64,000 bases of DNA from Anaerolineae bacterium (lineage in GTDB: Bacteria > Chloroflexota > Anaerolineae > Anaerolineales > Villigracilaceae). Where the stretch lies: the NCBI GenBank assembly GCA_018648685.1, contig JABGQT010000049.1, forward strand, positions 1 through 64,000. Reading direction: 5' to 3'. How positions within the stretch are numbered: position 1 is the first letter of the stretch; every line of letters begins with the position of its first letter. This document shows positions 41,690 to 49,443 of this stretch, piece after piece. The notes under the pieces are model-generated. The model searched no databases and was not told where the DNA came from. It saw only the letters and a list, made by a program, of their open reading frames with translations. The position numbers were made by a program, and so were the translations under genes.

Positions 41690-42331
41690 ATGAAATTAAC
41701 AATAGAAGAAGCCCGAAGCTGGTATGAAGATACCGACGCTGTTCACGATTTTGATCATATTATCCGTGTTTATAATATGGCCGTGCGTCTTGCCAAAGCC
41801 GAGGGCGCGGATATGGAAATTGTCCAGGCAGCTGCCCTTTTGCACGATTCGCAAGGAAGCGACCCGGGTTCGGCATCCGGCCGATTGGAGCATCACCAAG
41901 CCTCGGCCAGGTTCGCTGCGGCGGTTCTTGCCGAAAAAGGCTGGGAGCCGGAAAGAATTAGGGCTGTCCAACACTGTATTTTGGCGCACAGATTCCGCAA
42001 TCCTGCTGAAAAACCCGAAACGCTGGAGGCAAAGATCATCTTTGATGCCGATAAGTTGGACGCGCTCGGTGCAGTCGGTGCAGCGCGTGTCTTGGCTTAT
42101 GCCGCAATTGCAGGGACGCCTTTTTACGAAAAGCCTTCAGAAGAATTCTTTGAGACAGGCAAAGAGAGCGAAGGCGAAAGCCATAGCGCCTATCACGAAC
42201 ATCTTTTTAAATTGAGAAAATTGGCTGAACGGATGCACACCCAAAGCGCGCGTGCTATTGCCGATGAACGTTTGCATTATCTGGATGAGTTTTTTGAGCG
42301 AATGATCGCGGAGTGGCAAGGAGAGAAGTAG
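41690..42331 (+). CDS. HD-domain phosphohydrolase
   Basis: 213 aa. The HD metal motif set is H..HD..D: 'HDFDHIIRVY', 'AALLHDSQG', 'HQASARF', 'HCILAHRF' and 'IIFDADKLDALG'. Family members hydrolyse nucleotides or other phosphates in the cytosol. It heads a three-gene run: the next start follows its stop directly and the third overlaps the second. Confidence 0.9.
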   Translation: MKLTIEEARSWYEDTDAVHDFDHIIRVYNMAVRLAKAEGADMEIVQAAALLHDSQGSDPGSASGRLEHHQASARFAAAVLAEKGWEPERIRAVQHCILAHRFRNPAEKPETLEAKIIFDADKLDALGAVGAARVLAYAAIAGTPFYEKPSEEFFETGKESEGESHSAYHEHLFKLRKLAERMHTQSARAIADERLHYLDEFFERMIAEWQGEK

Positions 42332-42844
42332 ATGGCAGAGAGCGCAAGAAAGTTGGTATTTAAAACCCACCTTTCAACCTTTGAGCGGATCTTGTTTTTT
42401 ATCGTTGGGCTTTTTCCGCTGCTTGCGCCTTATGAGCTTTTGATCAAACCCTCCTGGAATGGAGAATATGGCTTGATATTTTTCTTCTTCTTTCTTCTTT
42501 CACTGGGTGCTTTGAGCGTGAGCTTTTTTTTCATTGCGGCAACCTTTTTGGGGAGAAAAGAACATTATATTTTTGATGCTGAGAAAAGGGTCTTGGTTTA
42601 TCGTTACAAGAATGTTTTTATCCAAAACCGTGAAGAGAATTATCCTTTTTCCGCGATCCGCTCACTGTGGGTGAAAACCTCTGTATGGGATAGCGGACCT
42701 GATACTTATGATATTGCCCTCGATGTGGGAAAGAAGCGCCCTTATCAGTTTGGTCAATATGCCGAGAGAAAAGAAGCTGAAGAATACTTCACGCGTCTTC
42801 AAAAAATGACCGGAGTAGAAAATGCCTTTTATTCAGACAAATAA
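42332..42844 (+). CDS. Two-span membrane protein with PH-like tail, unknown
   Basis: 170 aa. Two membrane segments (about 17-36 and 47-72) are followed by a soluble part of about 95 residues with alternating strands ('HYIFDAEKRVLVYRYKNVF', 'YDIALDVGKKRPYQF'). The ATG follows the HD gene stop without a gap (TAGATG) and GGAGAG provides the ribosome-binding site. Function not recognised. Confidence 0.7.
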   Translation: MAESARKLVFKTHLSTFERILFFIVGLFPLLAPYELLIKPSWNGEYGLIFFFFFLLSLGALSVSFFFIAATFLGRKEHYIFDAEKRVLVYRYKNVFIQNREENYPFSAIRSLWVKTSVWDSGPDTYDIALDVGKKRPYQFGQYAERKEAEEYFTRLQKMTGVENAFYSDK

Positions 42845-43610
42845 TATTCAAAGTTATTGCGAAGTCTACGGCGAAGGTGATGCACTGGTTTTTATTCATG
42901 GTCTGGGTTCCGCTAGCCAGGATTGGAAATTTCAGACTGCATTTTTCGCTGAACACTTTCAGACGATCACTTATGATGTGCGCGGGCACGGCCAAAGTGA
43001 AAAGCCAAAAGGACCTTATAGTGTGCCACTCTTTGCGCAAGACCTGGCTGCTCTGCTAGATGAATTGAATGTTGAAAAAGCGCATATCGTTGGGCTTTCG
43101 ATGGGCGGCTGGATCGCCTTGCAGTTTGGGCTGGATTACCCTGAAAGAACACATTCGCTCACCATCGTCAACTCATGGGTAGATATGCGCCTGAAAACGC
43201 TGGAAGATTGGAAAGGCTATATTCAGCGTGCGATCATTTTTCGGCTTTTCAGTATGCGAAAAATAGGTGAAGTACTTGGCGCAAAACTTTTCATAAAACC
43301 CGAGCAAAAAGAGTTACTGAATGATTTTATAAAAAGCTGGGCAAAAAATCATAAACCTTCTTATATGGCATCTTTCCAATCAGGGATAGGCTGGTCAGTA
43401 GAAGATCGTTTGGGCGAGATCACTTGTCCCGTTTTGGTGATCGCCGCCGATGAAGACTACACACCGGTATCAGAAAAACAAACCTATACCGATAAAATTC
43501 CCAACGCGCGCTTAGCCGTCATCGAAGATTCGCGCCATGCAACCTCGGTAGAAAGACCTGATGAATTCAATCGTGTTTTGTTGGCGTATTTGCAAGAGCA
43601 GGGCATGTAG
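42822..43610 (+). CDS. Alpha/beta hydrolase
   Basis: 262 aa. Oxyanion motif 'FIHGLGSAS', nucleophile elbow 'GLSMGG' (Ser near 95), acid 'ADEDYTPV' and catalytic His in 'EDSRHATSVE'. The fold and lengths fit the 3-oxoadipate enol-lactonase/esterase group; the substrate is unknown. It overlaps the preceding gene by 23 bp, so the two are coupled. Confidence 0.9.
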   Translation: MPFIQTNNIQSYCEVYGEGDALVFIHGLGSASQDWKFQTAFFAEHFQTITYDVRGHGQSEKPKGPYSVPLFAQDLAALLDELNVEKAHIVGLSMGGWIALQFGLDYPERTHSLTIVNSWVDMRLKTLEDWKGYIQRAIIFRLFSMRKIGEVLGAKLFIKPEQKELLNDFIKSWAKNHKPSYMASFQSGIGWSVEDRLGEITCPVLVIAADEDYTPVSEKQTYTDKIPNARLAVIEDSRHATSVERPDEFNRVLLAYLQEQGM

Positions 43611-43633
43611 ACAAATTACGAACTCAATTTTTC

Positions 43634-43745
43634 AGGACTTTCGCTCTAAATGTTGAAAAATGCTCAAAGGGGATTTGCAATCCCCGTCTTTATGAGAAAA
43701 GCGCTGGATTGCAAATCCAGCTAGAGCGTGGAAAGCGAAAATCCT
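43634..43745. repeat. Palindromic intergenic element, family I copy 1
   Basis: AGGACTTTCGCTCTA (43634-43648) on the left and TAGAGCG...AAAGCGAAAATCCT on the right. Inside are two smaller hairpins (GGGGATTTGCAATCCCC and CTGGATTGCAAATCCAG). The outer arm AGGACTTTCGCT is the same as in the element at 53254-53396. Confidence 0.7.
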
Positions 43746-43755
43746 AATTTTAAAC

Positions 43756-43792
43756 AAAAAAAGCTGCTCAAGAAAATCTCAGGCAGCTTTTT
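43756..43792. terminator. Terminator between convergent genes
   Basis: AAGCTGC (43761-43767) and GCAGCTT (43783-43789) with T-runs after the stem on both strands. It ends both the alpha/beta-hydrolase cluster and the minus-strand gene at 43812. Confidence 0.75.
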
Positions 43793-43811
43793 CTATGAAA
43801 ACAAAGATAGC

Positions 43812-44150
43812 TTAGGCGTTATCTTCCTCATCATCATCGTCATCTTCTTCGTCCATATAGAAATCCATCAGAAGGTAAAGACCCTGTGAAAGACCTCTCA
43901 AGACAAGGAAAACAAAGACGCCGCCCAAAATAGGGTCAGAGAAAACGCCAGCAAATGCGGCAATTTTTTCAAGACCACCTGGGGGTAAAGATTGGGAAAC
44001 CATCGCCCAATTGGAAATGATCGAATACATCGTGCTGGTGAAAGTCAATAAAGACAAAGCCAGAGCAATCCAGGAAACGATATTCGACCACATCGCGATG
44101 CGGAAAACGGCATCTTCGTTGTGGAAAGTCGTATTTTCTTTTTCGGACAT
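43812..44150 (-). CDS. Small membrane protein with acidic C-terminal tail
   Basis: 112 aa. Two to three membrane segments (about 20-48 and 64-95) and a C-terminus of nearly only Asp and Glu (last 14 residues). TAAGGAG precedes the ATG. The acidic tail could bind divalent cations or basic proteins. No family recognised. It follows rsmI by 32 bp. Confidence 0.7.
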   Translation of the reverse strand: MSEKENTTFHNEDAVFRIAMWSNIVSWIALALSLLTFTSTMYSIISNWAMVSQSLPPGGLEKIAAFAGVFSDPILGGVFVFLVLRGLSQGLYLLMDFYMDEEDDDDDEEDNA

Positions 44151-44182
44151 TTTTTCTCCTTAGAAATGAATAATTAGCGGGC

Positions 44183-45004
44183 TTATTTTATCAGAGAAAT
44201 TAGATTATATACATCTCTTCTTGCCCAACCGGATTCCTTTGCCAAACGCTTTGCCAATGCGGATGGAGATTCGCCTGCGGCGATCCCCGTCTCTATCGTG
44301 GAATTTAGGCTTGCCTCCGTCCATTTGGCATTATCCTGTTTTTTACCTGCTACCACCAAAGTGAATTCCCCGCGTGGTGCATGGGCATCAAAATGATCCC
44401 GTGCCTCAGCTACATCGCCACGAAAGAACTCCTCATACATCTTGGTCAATTCTCGCGCTACAGCGATCTTTCGATTGCCCAAGACTTTCTCAATATCGTC
44501 CAAAGCTTTCAAAACCCGATGCGGGGATTCAAGAAAGATTAAGGTATAAGGTTGATTCGCCACCTCCTGCAATTTCTCGCGCCGTTCTTTTCCCTTGCGT
44601 GGTAAATAGCCAAAATAAAGAAAAGAATCGGTTGGCAAGCCCGAAGCGACCAACGCCGCTATCGGCGCAGATGCGCCCGGGATGGGGCTAACTTCATATC
44701 CGGCAGCGAGGGCGGCAGATACCAGTTCATAGCCGGGATCATTGATTCCGGGCGTTCCCGCGTCAGAAACAAGGGCGACATCGCCTCTTTCCAGCGCGGC
44801 GAGAATCCGATCCAGTTTGCTCGCTTTATTATGTTCGTAATAACTTGTTTGGGGCGTAGAGATCTTGAAATGGGCAAGCAATTTCCCCGTCACGCGCGTA
44901 TCTTCGGCGGCGATCAGTGTGGATTCGCGCAATATCCGCTCTGCTCGCCGAGAAAGGTCTTCGAGATTGCCAATTGGCGTGGCGACAAGGTAAAGAGTGT
45001 TCAT
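44183..45004 (-). CDS. rsmI: 16S rRNA (cytidine-1402-2'-O)-methyltransferase
   Basis: 273 aa SAM-dependent tetrapyrrole-methylase fold. 'LYLVATPIGNLEDLS' at the start, 'AAEDTRVTGKLL', 'ALVSDAGTPGINDPG' and 'IPGASAPIAALVASGLPTD' are the RsmI motifs. It methylates C1402 in the ribosomal decoding centre. The promoter region overlaps a family F repeat. Confidence 0.96.
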   Translation of the reverse strand: MNTLYLVATPIGNLEDLSRRAERILRESTLIAAEDTRVTGKLLAHFKISTPQTSYYEHNKASKLDRILAALERGDVALVSDAGTPGINDPGYELVSAALAAGYEVSPIPGASAPIAALVASGLPTDSFLYFGYLPRKGKERREKLQEVANQPYTLIFLESPHRVLKALDDIEKVLGNRKIAVARELTKMYEEFFRGDVAEARDHFDAHAPRGEFTLVVAGKKQDNAKWTEASLNSTIETGIAAGESPSALAKRLAKESGWARRDVYNLISLIK

Positions 45005-45019
45005 AGTTGAAAATTATAC

Positions 45020-45075
45020 TCCCCCTAAATTCCACGCTTTTGGAATTTGGGGGATGCCCGAAGGGCAGGGGGGCA
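45020..45075. repeat. GC-rich palindrome, family F
   Basis: CCCCCTAAATTCCACGC / TTTTGGAATTTGGGGG forms a strong hairpin, followed by GCCCGAAGGGC and a G-run. Close to the inner part of 33261-33517 and to 46806-46864. Confidence 0.75.
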
Positions 45076-45086
45076 AAAGAGAGAAA

Positions 45087-45980
45087 TCAATTCAGCCTTT
45101 CAAAACCATCAACCATCATATCGAAATCTTCTAAAATCTGGTCTTTGAAATCCACCGTGCTTGTAAAACTGACTATCAGAGAGCGATTCTTAACCATAAA
45201 AAGAGCCTGCTTTTGATAGAGTCTGACGTCTTGCCCTGTATCCGTAACTATATCTCTTTCTGAGGCAATAAATGCGACGGGTACCCCTGAAGATGTTGCT
45301 GTGATGTCAGATGAGATGATCAGCACACCGGGCAGAGATTCGGGAAGCCCCAAAACACTGGCCGCAAAAAACTCTTCCAAAGAAGCATCTGTTTCTTCGC
45401 TGAGTACTAAATTGATATTGCTCACAAAACCACCGTTATAATGCCCTTCTCGCGTATCCAGAGCAACGAGCCGGAAGGTATCGGGATCAAAACTTTCTAT
45501 AGCCTGCAAAGAGGCTTCGATCTCTGGGACGGAGGCTTCGAGTAATGTGAGCGCTTCGGTATATTCCTCTTCTCCTGGGCGCATCGCTAACCATTTAGCG
45601 GGGAGGTTGACAGTATATGCTCCCACAAAGTCTGTATAAACCATTACACCATCATCGTTTTCTTCAAAAGTACTCCCCGTATTAGGGTAATCCACTTCAG
45701 TGGGCGTACTTGTAGGCGGAATCGGAGTCGGTGAAGGGACAGGTGTTTCTGTCGGGATGGACGTAGCTGTATTCGTAGGAATCGCCTCTAAAGTTTGAGC
45801 AACCTTTGTTGCGGCAGCTTCCGCGATCATAATTTCAAGGTCAGCAGGATTTACAGTAGGAGCTGCTTCCGCTTCAGGCTCTCCGCCAATAAAGGGGATC
45901 GATGAAGTAGAACATGCAACAGACACAGTGAAAAATAAAAGAGCGAATAAGAGTAAAATTTTCTTTTGATGAGTAAACAT
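45087..45980 (-). CDS. Lipoprotein with Thr/Pro linker and PsbP-like globular domain, unknown
   Basis: 297 aa. Lipoprotein signal ending at C23 ('VSVAC'), a helical stretch, a Thr/Pro-rich linker (about 65-95), then a domain of about 180 residues starting 'VYTDFVGAYTVNLPAKW', which has the feel of PsbP/YajC-type surface domains without a firm match. AGGAGG precedes the ATG and a TATAAT lies further upstream. Divergent from the M23 peptidase gene. Function unknown. Confidence 0.7.
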   Translation of the reverse strand: MFTHQKKILLLFALLFFTVSVACSTSSIPFIGGEPEAEAAPTVNPADLEIMIAEAAATKVAQTLEAIPTNTATSIPTETPVPSPTPIPPTSTPTEVDYPNTGSTFEENDDGVMVYTDFVGAYTVNLPAKWLAMRPGEEEYTEALTLLEASVPEIEASLQAIESFDPDTFRLVALDTREGHYNGGFVSNINLVLSEETDASLEEFFAASVLGLPESLPGVLIISSDITATSSGVPVAFIASERDIVTDTGQDVRLYQKQALFMVKNRSLIVSFTSTVDFKDQILEDFDMMVDGFERLN

Positions 45981-46007
45981 AATGCCTCCTGAATATTAGC
46001 CTTCATT

Positions 46008-46013
46008 ATTATA
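46008..46013 (-). promoter_or_regulatory. -10 box for the 45087-45980 lipoprotein gene
   Basis: Minus-strand TATAAT with a leader of about 20 bases containing AGGAGG. It is back to back with the promoter at 46041. Confidence 0.5.
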
Positions 46014-46040
46014 CTGCTTTAGCCATAAAACAAAGAAAGG

Positions 46041-46046
46041 TATAAT
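46041..46046 (+). promoter_or_regulatory. -10 box, predicted leaderless start of the M23 peptidase gene
   Basis: TATAAT with seven bases before the ATG at 46054 and no Shine-Dalgarno between. Confidence 0.55.
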
Positions 46047-46053
46047 CGCTGCC

Positions 46054-46785
46054 ATGTCTAAACGATTTATTCTCTCTACCCTTTTTGTACTTAGCATTGT
46101 TGGCGGCTATCTCGTCTATCGCAATATGCGCACATCAGGCGCGCGCTCAGTCAAGATCATGCAGTGGTTTCGCAACCCCGAATCTCATACCGAATTCACC
46201 ATTTTACAAGGAGAGCGCTGTGGTGATGCTCCCTTTATCCTCCCTACCAACGGCATTATCGGATATTTATGGGATGATTCCTTCCGCCCCGGCCATCGAC
46301 ATCAGGGGCTGGATATTTTCGACGGAGAAGGTCTGGGCGAAACGCCCGTGATTTCGGCTTACGATGGTTATCTCAGCAGAATGCCCGATTGGACATCTAC
46401 CGTTATCGTCCGCGTCCCGAGCGACCCGCTCCAACCTGGACGGCAGATCTGGCTCTATTACACACATATGGCTGATTCAGATGGTAACGACTATATCGTA
46501 GATGAATTCCCTCGCGGGATGGAAGAAATATTCGTCCCAGCCGGGACATTGCTTGGTTATCAGGGCAATTACTCAGGCGATCCCTTTAACCCGACCGGTA
46601 TTCACCTCCATTTTTCAATTGTGCTGGATGATGGTAGCGGAACCTTCCGCAACGAATTGGATATCGAAAACACCCTCGACCCTTCCCCTTATTTGGGTAT
46701 GAATCTGAATGCCAAAACAAATCAAGATGGTATCCCGACTTGCGCGGATCAAAGAGCAGAAACGCGAGATTTGAAAACAGAATAG
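46054..46785 (+). CDS. M23-family (LytM-type) metallopeptidase, membrane-anchored
   Basis: 243 aa. An N-terminal membrane anchor or signal (about 5-22) is followed by an M23 domain with 'RHQGLDIFDGEG' (HxxxD zinc ligands) and 'GIHLHFSIV' (HxH). Such enzymes cleave peptidoglycan cross-bridges outside the membrane. The ligands are intact, so activity is likely. A TATAAT box ends seven bases before the ATG. Confidence 0.88.
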   Translation: MSKRFILSTLFVLSIVGGYLVYRNMRTSGARSVKIMQWFRNPESHTEFTILQGERCGDAPFILPTNGIIGYLWDDSFRPGHRHQGLDIFDGEGLGETPVISAYDGYLSRMPDWTSTVIVRVPSDPLQPGRQIWLYYTHMADSDGNDYIVDEFPRGMEEIFVPAGTLLGYQGNYSGDPFNPTGIHLHFSIVLDDGSGTFRNELDIENTLDPSPYLGMNLNAKTNQDGIPTCADQRAETRDLKTE

Positions 46786-46805
46786 TGGAAAGCTCCTTTT
46801 TCTCC

Positions 46806-46864
46806 GTCCCCCTAAATGCGAAGCATTTGGGGGGACGCCCCAGCGAAGCGAGGGGCAGGGGGGC
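46806..46864. repeat. GC-rich palindrome, family F
   Basis: CCGTCCCCCTAAATGCGAAG and GCATTTGGGGGGACG pair, followed by GCCCCAGCGAAGCGAGGGGC and a G-run. Similar to 45020-45075. It lies 20 bp after the M23 gene. Confidence 0.75.
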
Positions 46865-46923
46865 TGAACGTCTGACTTAAAATGCAAGTCACATTTTCAA
46901 GGTTACAAAACTAGGAAGAAAAA

Positions 46924-47592
46924 ATGAATTTCAAAAATAAAGTAGTCCTCATCACCGGCGCAGGACGCGGATATGGGCGTGAGCTTGCCAAAGCCTTTGC
47001 CGCTCAAGGTGCGCGCCTCGCGTTAAATGATATTTCCCCTATGAATATCAAATCGCTTGCGAAGGAAATTGAAGCAGCGGGTGGCGAAGCCAAAGCCTAT
47101 GTGCAGGATATTGCAAAAAAAGTCCCCGTGCAGGGGTTGGTGCTGAAGGTTGAAGATGATTTTGGTAAAGTAGATATTCTTATCAATCACTCTGCTGTTG
47201 AGCCGAAGAAACTTGTGCTAGATATTGATGAGTGGGATTGGCAACGCACTATCATGGTCAATTTATCTGCCGCTTTCCTGATGACCCAATCTGTAGGGCG
47301 AATGATGAAAGAAAATGGCGGGGGCGTGATCGTGAATCTCGTACCCCTCGCTGGTCGGGCGGAGAAGCTTGGCGGTACAGCTTATGTTTCGAGTATGATG
47401 GGGTTAATCGGTTTCACGCAACAGGCAGCAAGCGATCTCGATGGGCATCACGTTCGAGTTCACGCCATTGGTACGGGTATTGCCGAGATGAAACAGACGG
47501 AGATGACTTTCCCATCTAGCTTTAATGAAGCAGTTTTGTTTTTGTGCGAGGAAAAACAATCCCATTTGAACGGTCAGGTCGTTAATATTTAA
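46924..47592 (+). CDS. SDR-family protein lacking the catalytic Ser/Lys
   Basis: 222 aa Rossmann protein. The cofactor loop 'ITGAGRGYGREL' and the 'DILINHSAV' strand are present, but the usual catalytic Ser region reads 'VNLVPLAGRA' and the YxxxK motif reads 'AYVSSMMG', with Met in place of Lys. It is also shorter than usual, without the final substrate loop. It may bind NAD(P) without acting as a dehydrogenase, or be on the way to loss. AGGAAG precedes the ATG. Confidence 0.82.
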   Translation: MNFKNKVVLITGAGRGYGRELAKAFAAQGARLALNDISPMNIKSLAKEIEAAGGEAKAYVQDIAKKVPVQGLVLKVEDDFGKVDILINHSAVEPKKLVLDIDEWDWQRTIMVNLSAAFLMTQSVGRMMKENGGGVIVNLVPLAGRAEKLGGTAYVSSMMGLIGFTQQAASDLDGHHVRVHAIGTGIAEMKQTEMTFPSSFNEAVLFLCEEKQSHLNGQVVNI

Positions 47593-47596
47593 ACGT

Positions 47597-47629
47597 AGAC
47601 TACAAAAGCCTTAAAGGCTTTTGTAGTCT
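47597..47629. repeat. Palindrome after the SDR gene
   Basis: AGACTACAAAAGCCTT and AAAGGCTTTTGTAGTCT pair with almost no loop. It starts 5 bp after the stop codon. No T-run follows on the plus strand. Confidence 0.7.
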
Positions 47630-47644
47630 GTAAAATTTCATTGC

Positions 47645-47684
47645 AAAAACGCGCATCTTTTAAAAAGATGTGCGTTTTTCTTTT
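47645..47684 (+). terminator. Terminator after the SDR gene
   Basis: AAAAACGCGCATCTTTT pairs with AAAAGATGTGCGTTTTT and is followed by CTTTT. It separates the SDR gene from the ArsR operon. Confidence 0.75.
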
Positions 47685-47693
47685 CCTCTGTGC

Positions 47694-47739
47694 TTGACAA
47701 AAGCTCAAGAAGGCTGCTATAGTTAACCCATAGGTTAAC
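47694..47739 (+). promoter_or_regulatory. ArsR-gene promoter with palindromic operator
   Basis: -35 TTGACA (47694-47699), an 18-bp spacer, -10 TATAGT (47718-47723). GTTAACC CATA GGTTAAC (47722-47739) is a perfect 7-4-7 inverted repeat overlapping the -10 box and the predicted start point, ending 4 bases before the ATG. This is the position expected for autorepression by the encoded ArsR-family protein. Confidence 0.75.
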
Positions 47740-47743
47740 CTTT

Positions 47744-48103
47744 ATGACAGAAACCCTCACCCCAAAAAATTTAGATCATGGTTTTGAAGCACTTGCCAAT
47801 AAGCACAGGCGAGAGATTCTTTATGTTCTAAGTTTACAACCTTGCTCTATCAGTCAATTAGCTGCCATGCGCGAGCTATCCCTGCCGGCAATTCATAAGC
47901 ACATAAAAATTCTTGAAAATGCAGACATGATCATAAGGAGGAAAATCGGGCGAACGAATTATCTCTCACTCAAACGAGAATCCTTTCGTGGTGTTCAAGA
48001 TTGGCTTATGCAGTTTCATGCCTATTGGGGCAGCGACGGGGAAACCTTAGAAAACTATGCTCAATATTTGAGCGCAGAAAACGATCATAAGGAGAAAAAA
48101 TGA
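47744..48103 (+). CDS. ArsR-family winged-helix regulator
   Basis: 119 aa. Winged helix with 'FEALANKHRREILYVL', recognition-helix region 'LSLPAIHKHIKILENADMI' and wing 'RRKIGRTNYLSL'. This is the ArsR subgroup without obvious metal-site cysteines (one Cys at about 33), often regulators of small SRPBCC or YCII operons. It probably binds the GTTAACC palindrome in its own promoter. The stop overlaps the next ATG (ATGA). Confidence 0.9.
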   Translation: MTETLTPKNLDHGFEALANKHRREILYVLSLQPCSISQLAAMRELSLPAIHKHIKILENADMIIRRKIGRTNYLSLKRESFRGVQDWLMQFHAYWGSDGETLENYAQYLSAENDHKEKK

Positions 48104-48390
48104 AAAAATTTGTATTATTACCCATTGGATTTGAACCACTCACCCCCGAGATCATGGCAGCCTGGGAAAAATGGTTCAAGTCGATTGCAGATAAGACCGT
48201 TGATGGCGGTAACCCCCTGGGTCCTGGAAGAGAGATCACTCGCGACGGGACAAAAGAGCTGCCGCTGGGGTCAGATTCAATTGCTGGCTATACGATCATC
48301 AATGCCGAAAGCCTTGATGAGGCAGAGGAGATTGCTAAAACCAGCCCGATGATTACCGGCATAAGAGTGTACGAAGCAATATCAATGTAA
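48100..48390 (+). CDS. YCII-related protein
   Basis: 96 aa ferredoxin-like alpha/beta domain. 'GREITRDGTKELPLGSDSI' and 'GYTIINAESLDEAEEIAKTSP' match the YCII/DGPF style seen beside ArsR or sigma-factor genes. It is translationally coupled to the ArsR gene and thus probably under its control. Biochemical role unknown. Confidence 0.8.
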   Translation: MKKFVLLPIGFEPLTPEIMAAWEKWFKSIADKTVDGGNPLGPGREITRDGTKELPLGSDSIAGYTIINAESLDEAEEIAKTSPMITGIRVYEAISM

Positions 48391-48416
48391 GATTAGATTT
48401 TTTATAAAGGAGCAAA

Positions 48417-48665
48417 ATGATGAAAAAGAATCCCTGGATTGCCGCTGTGTTAAATTTTTTCTTTATGGGGCTGGGAACCCTGTATGTCGGTGAACGAAAG
48501 TTGACTGGTCTTGGGCTTACACTGGCAGCCCTGATACTGACCTACGTGGAATTGCAATTACGCGCCGCTGCCCCGAATTTGTACCCGCTTATGTTTGGGG
48601 CTGTCTTTGTGGCGAATACAGTGCTTGCCATTGATGGCTATCAGGAAGCAAAGCAAAAGGCATAG
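48417..48665 (+). CDS. Small two-span membrane protein
   Basis: 82 aa. 'NPWIAAVLNFFFMGLGTLYVGERK' (in pieces: AAVLNFFFMGLG, LYVGERK) resembles the first helix of TM2-type proteins, followed by two more hydrophobic stretches and a polar C-terminus. AAAGGAG precedes ATGATG. It is the third gene after the ArsR promoter with only 26 bp before it. Confidence 0.75.
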   Translation: MMKKNPWIAAVLNFFFMGLGTLYVGERKLTGLGLTLAALILTYVELQLRAAAPNLYPLMFGAVFVANTVLAIDGYQEAKQKA

Positions 48666-48667
48666 TC

Positions 48668-48759
48668 AGATTTGGCTCATCTGTAAGCCGAGTGCGGTAT
48701 TCACAAATTTTCGCTGAAATATAGGCGCTTTGCAGAACTTCTACACATGAGCCAAATCT
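48668..48759. repeat. Palindromic intergenic element with 13-bp perfect ends (family H)
   Basis: AGATTTGGCTCAT (48668-48680) and ATGAGCCAAATCT (48747-48759), 92 bp in all. No ORF inside. It begins two bases after the stop codon of the 48417 gene. Confidence 0.75.
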
Positions 48760-48835
48760 TTATAAATTCAAAAAAATGTAGTATGTCGTTAGGAAGTAAT
48801 ACGGAAAAACCCACTTTAGACAAAAAGGAGATAGT

Positions 48836-49231
48836 ATGTCGAAGCTTATAAAAAATTGGTTAGTAGTATTTGTTGTTCTTTTCATTTGGTCTTTTATTTG
48901 GCACAATATCATTTTGAGTGGATTCTATGCGGTCAATCTTGCTCAAATAGCTCGCTATGCCGATGGTGCACCAGCTCCGTTGATGGGATTCCTTGCTCTT
49001 GGTAACCTTATTGCCACCTTTGGATTTGCCAAATTTCTCCCCTCTGCATCCAAGAGTATGGGGCAGTTTGTGTTGAATGGCGTTATCATGGGCATCATTA
49101 CCTTTGGGTCATTTGCTGTTATAAGCCATGCAATATTCTTGGGCTGGACCACGCCCTTAATGATTGCTGACTTTTCCTATTCCATTGCTGCTGGTGCAAT
49201 CGGTGGTTTGTTGACCAATTATTTGTCATAA
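48836..49231 (+). CDS. Four-span small membrane protein, unknown
   Basis: 131 aa with four membrane segments (about 8-30, 48-68, 76-98, 105-128) and very few charged residues outside the first 10. The first helix contains Trp/His ('FIWSFIWHNIIL'). AAAAAGGAG precedes the ATG. No family recognised; it may belong with the preceding ArsR-controlled genes or be independent. Confidence 0.7.
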   Translation: MSKLIKNWLVVFVVLFIWSFIWHNIILSGFYAVNLAQIARYADGAPAPLMGFLALGNLIATFGFAKFLPSASKSMGQFVLNGVIMGIITFGSFAVISHAIFLGWTTPLMIADFSYSIAAGAIGGLLTNYLS

Positions 49232-49313
49232 TCAGGTTCTTCCTATATAAGTCTTACTCTCAAGAACCTCGATTTTCTGCGTAGAAATAACTCGTAAACA
49301 AGAAATCCCTAAA

Positions 49314-49348
49314 GAAGAGCACATCCTTTTTCGCTGGATGTGCTCTTC
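49314..49348. repeat. Perfect 13-bp hairpin after the 48836 gene
   Basis: GAAGAGCACATCC (49314-49326) and GGATGTGCTCTTC (49336-49348). No T-run follows, so it may be a terminator of another type or a repeat remnant. It lies 83 bp after the gene. Confidence 0.65.
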
Positions 49349-49443
49349 CGATTCTAATCAAGATGTTTTATATTTATATCGTGTCTTTTCTTGGTAGAGC
49401 GAAATAGTTGATAATTATTCAAGCAATTTTATAAGGAGAAAAT

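Noticed and set aside
41640..41690. CCTAACAAGGCAC resembling an integron attC core
   Set aside because: No matching partner core, no integrase and no cassette array; the rest of an attC hairpin is absent.
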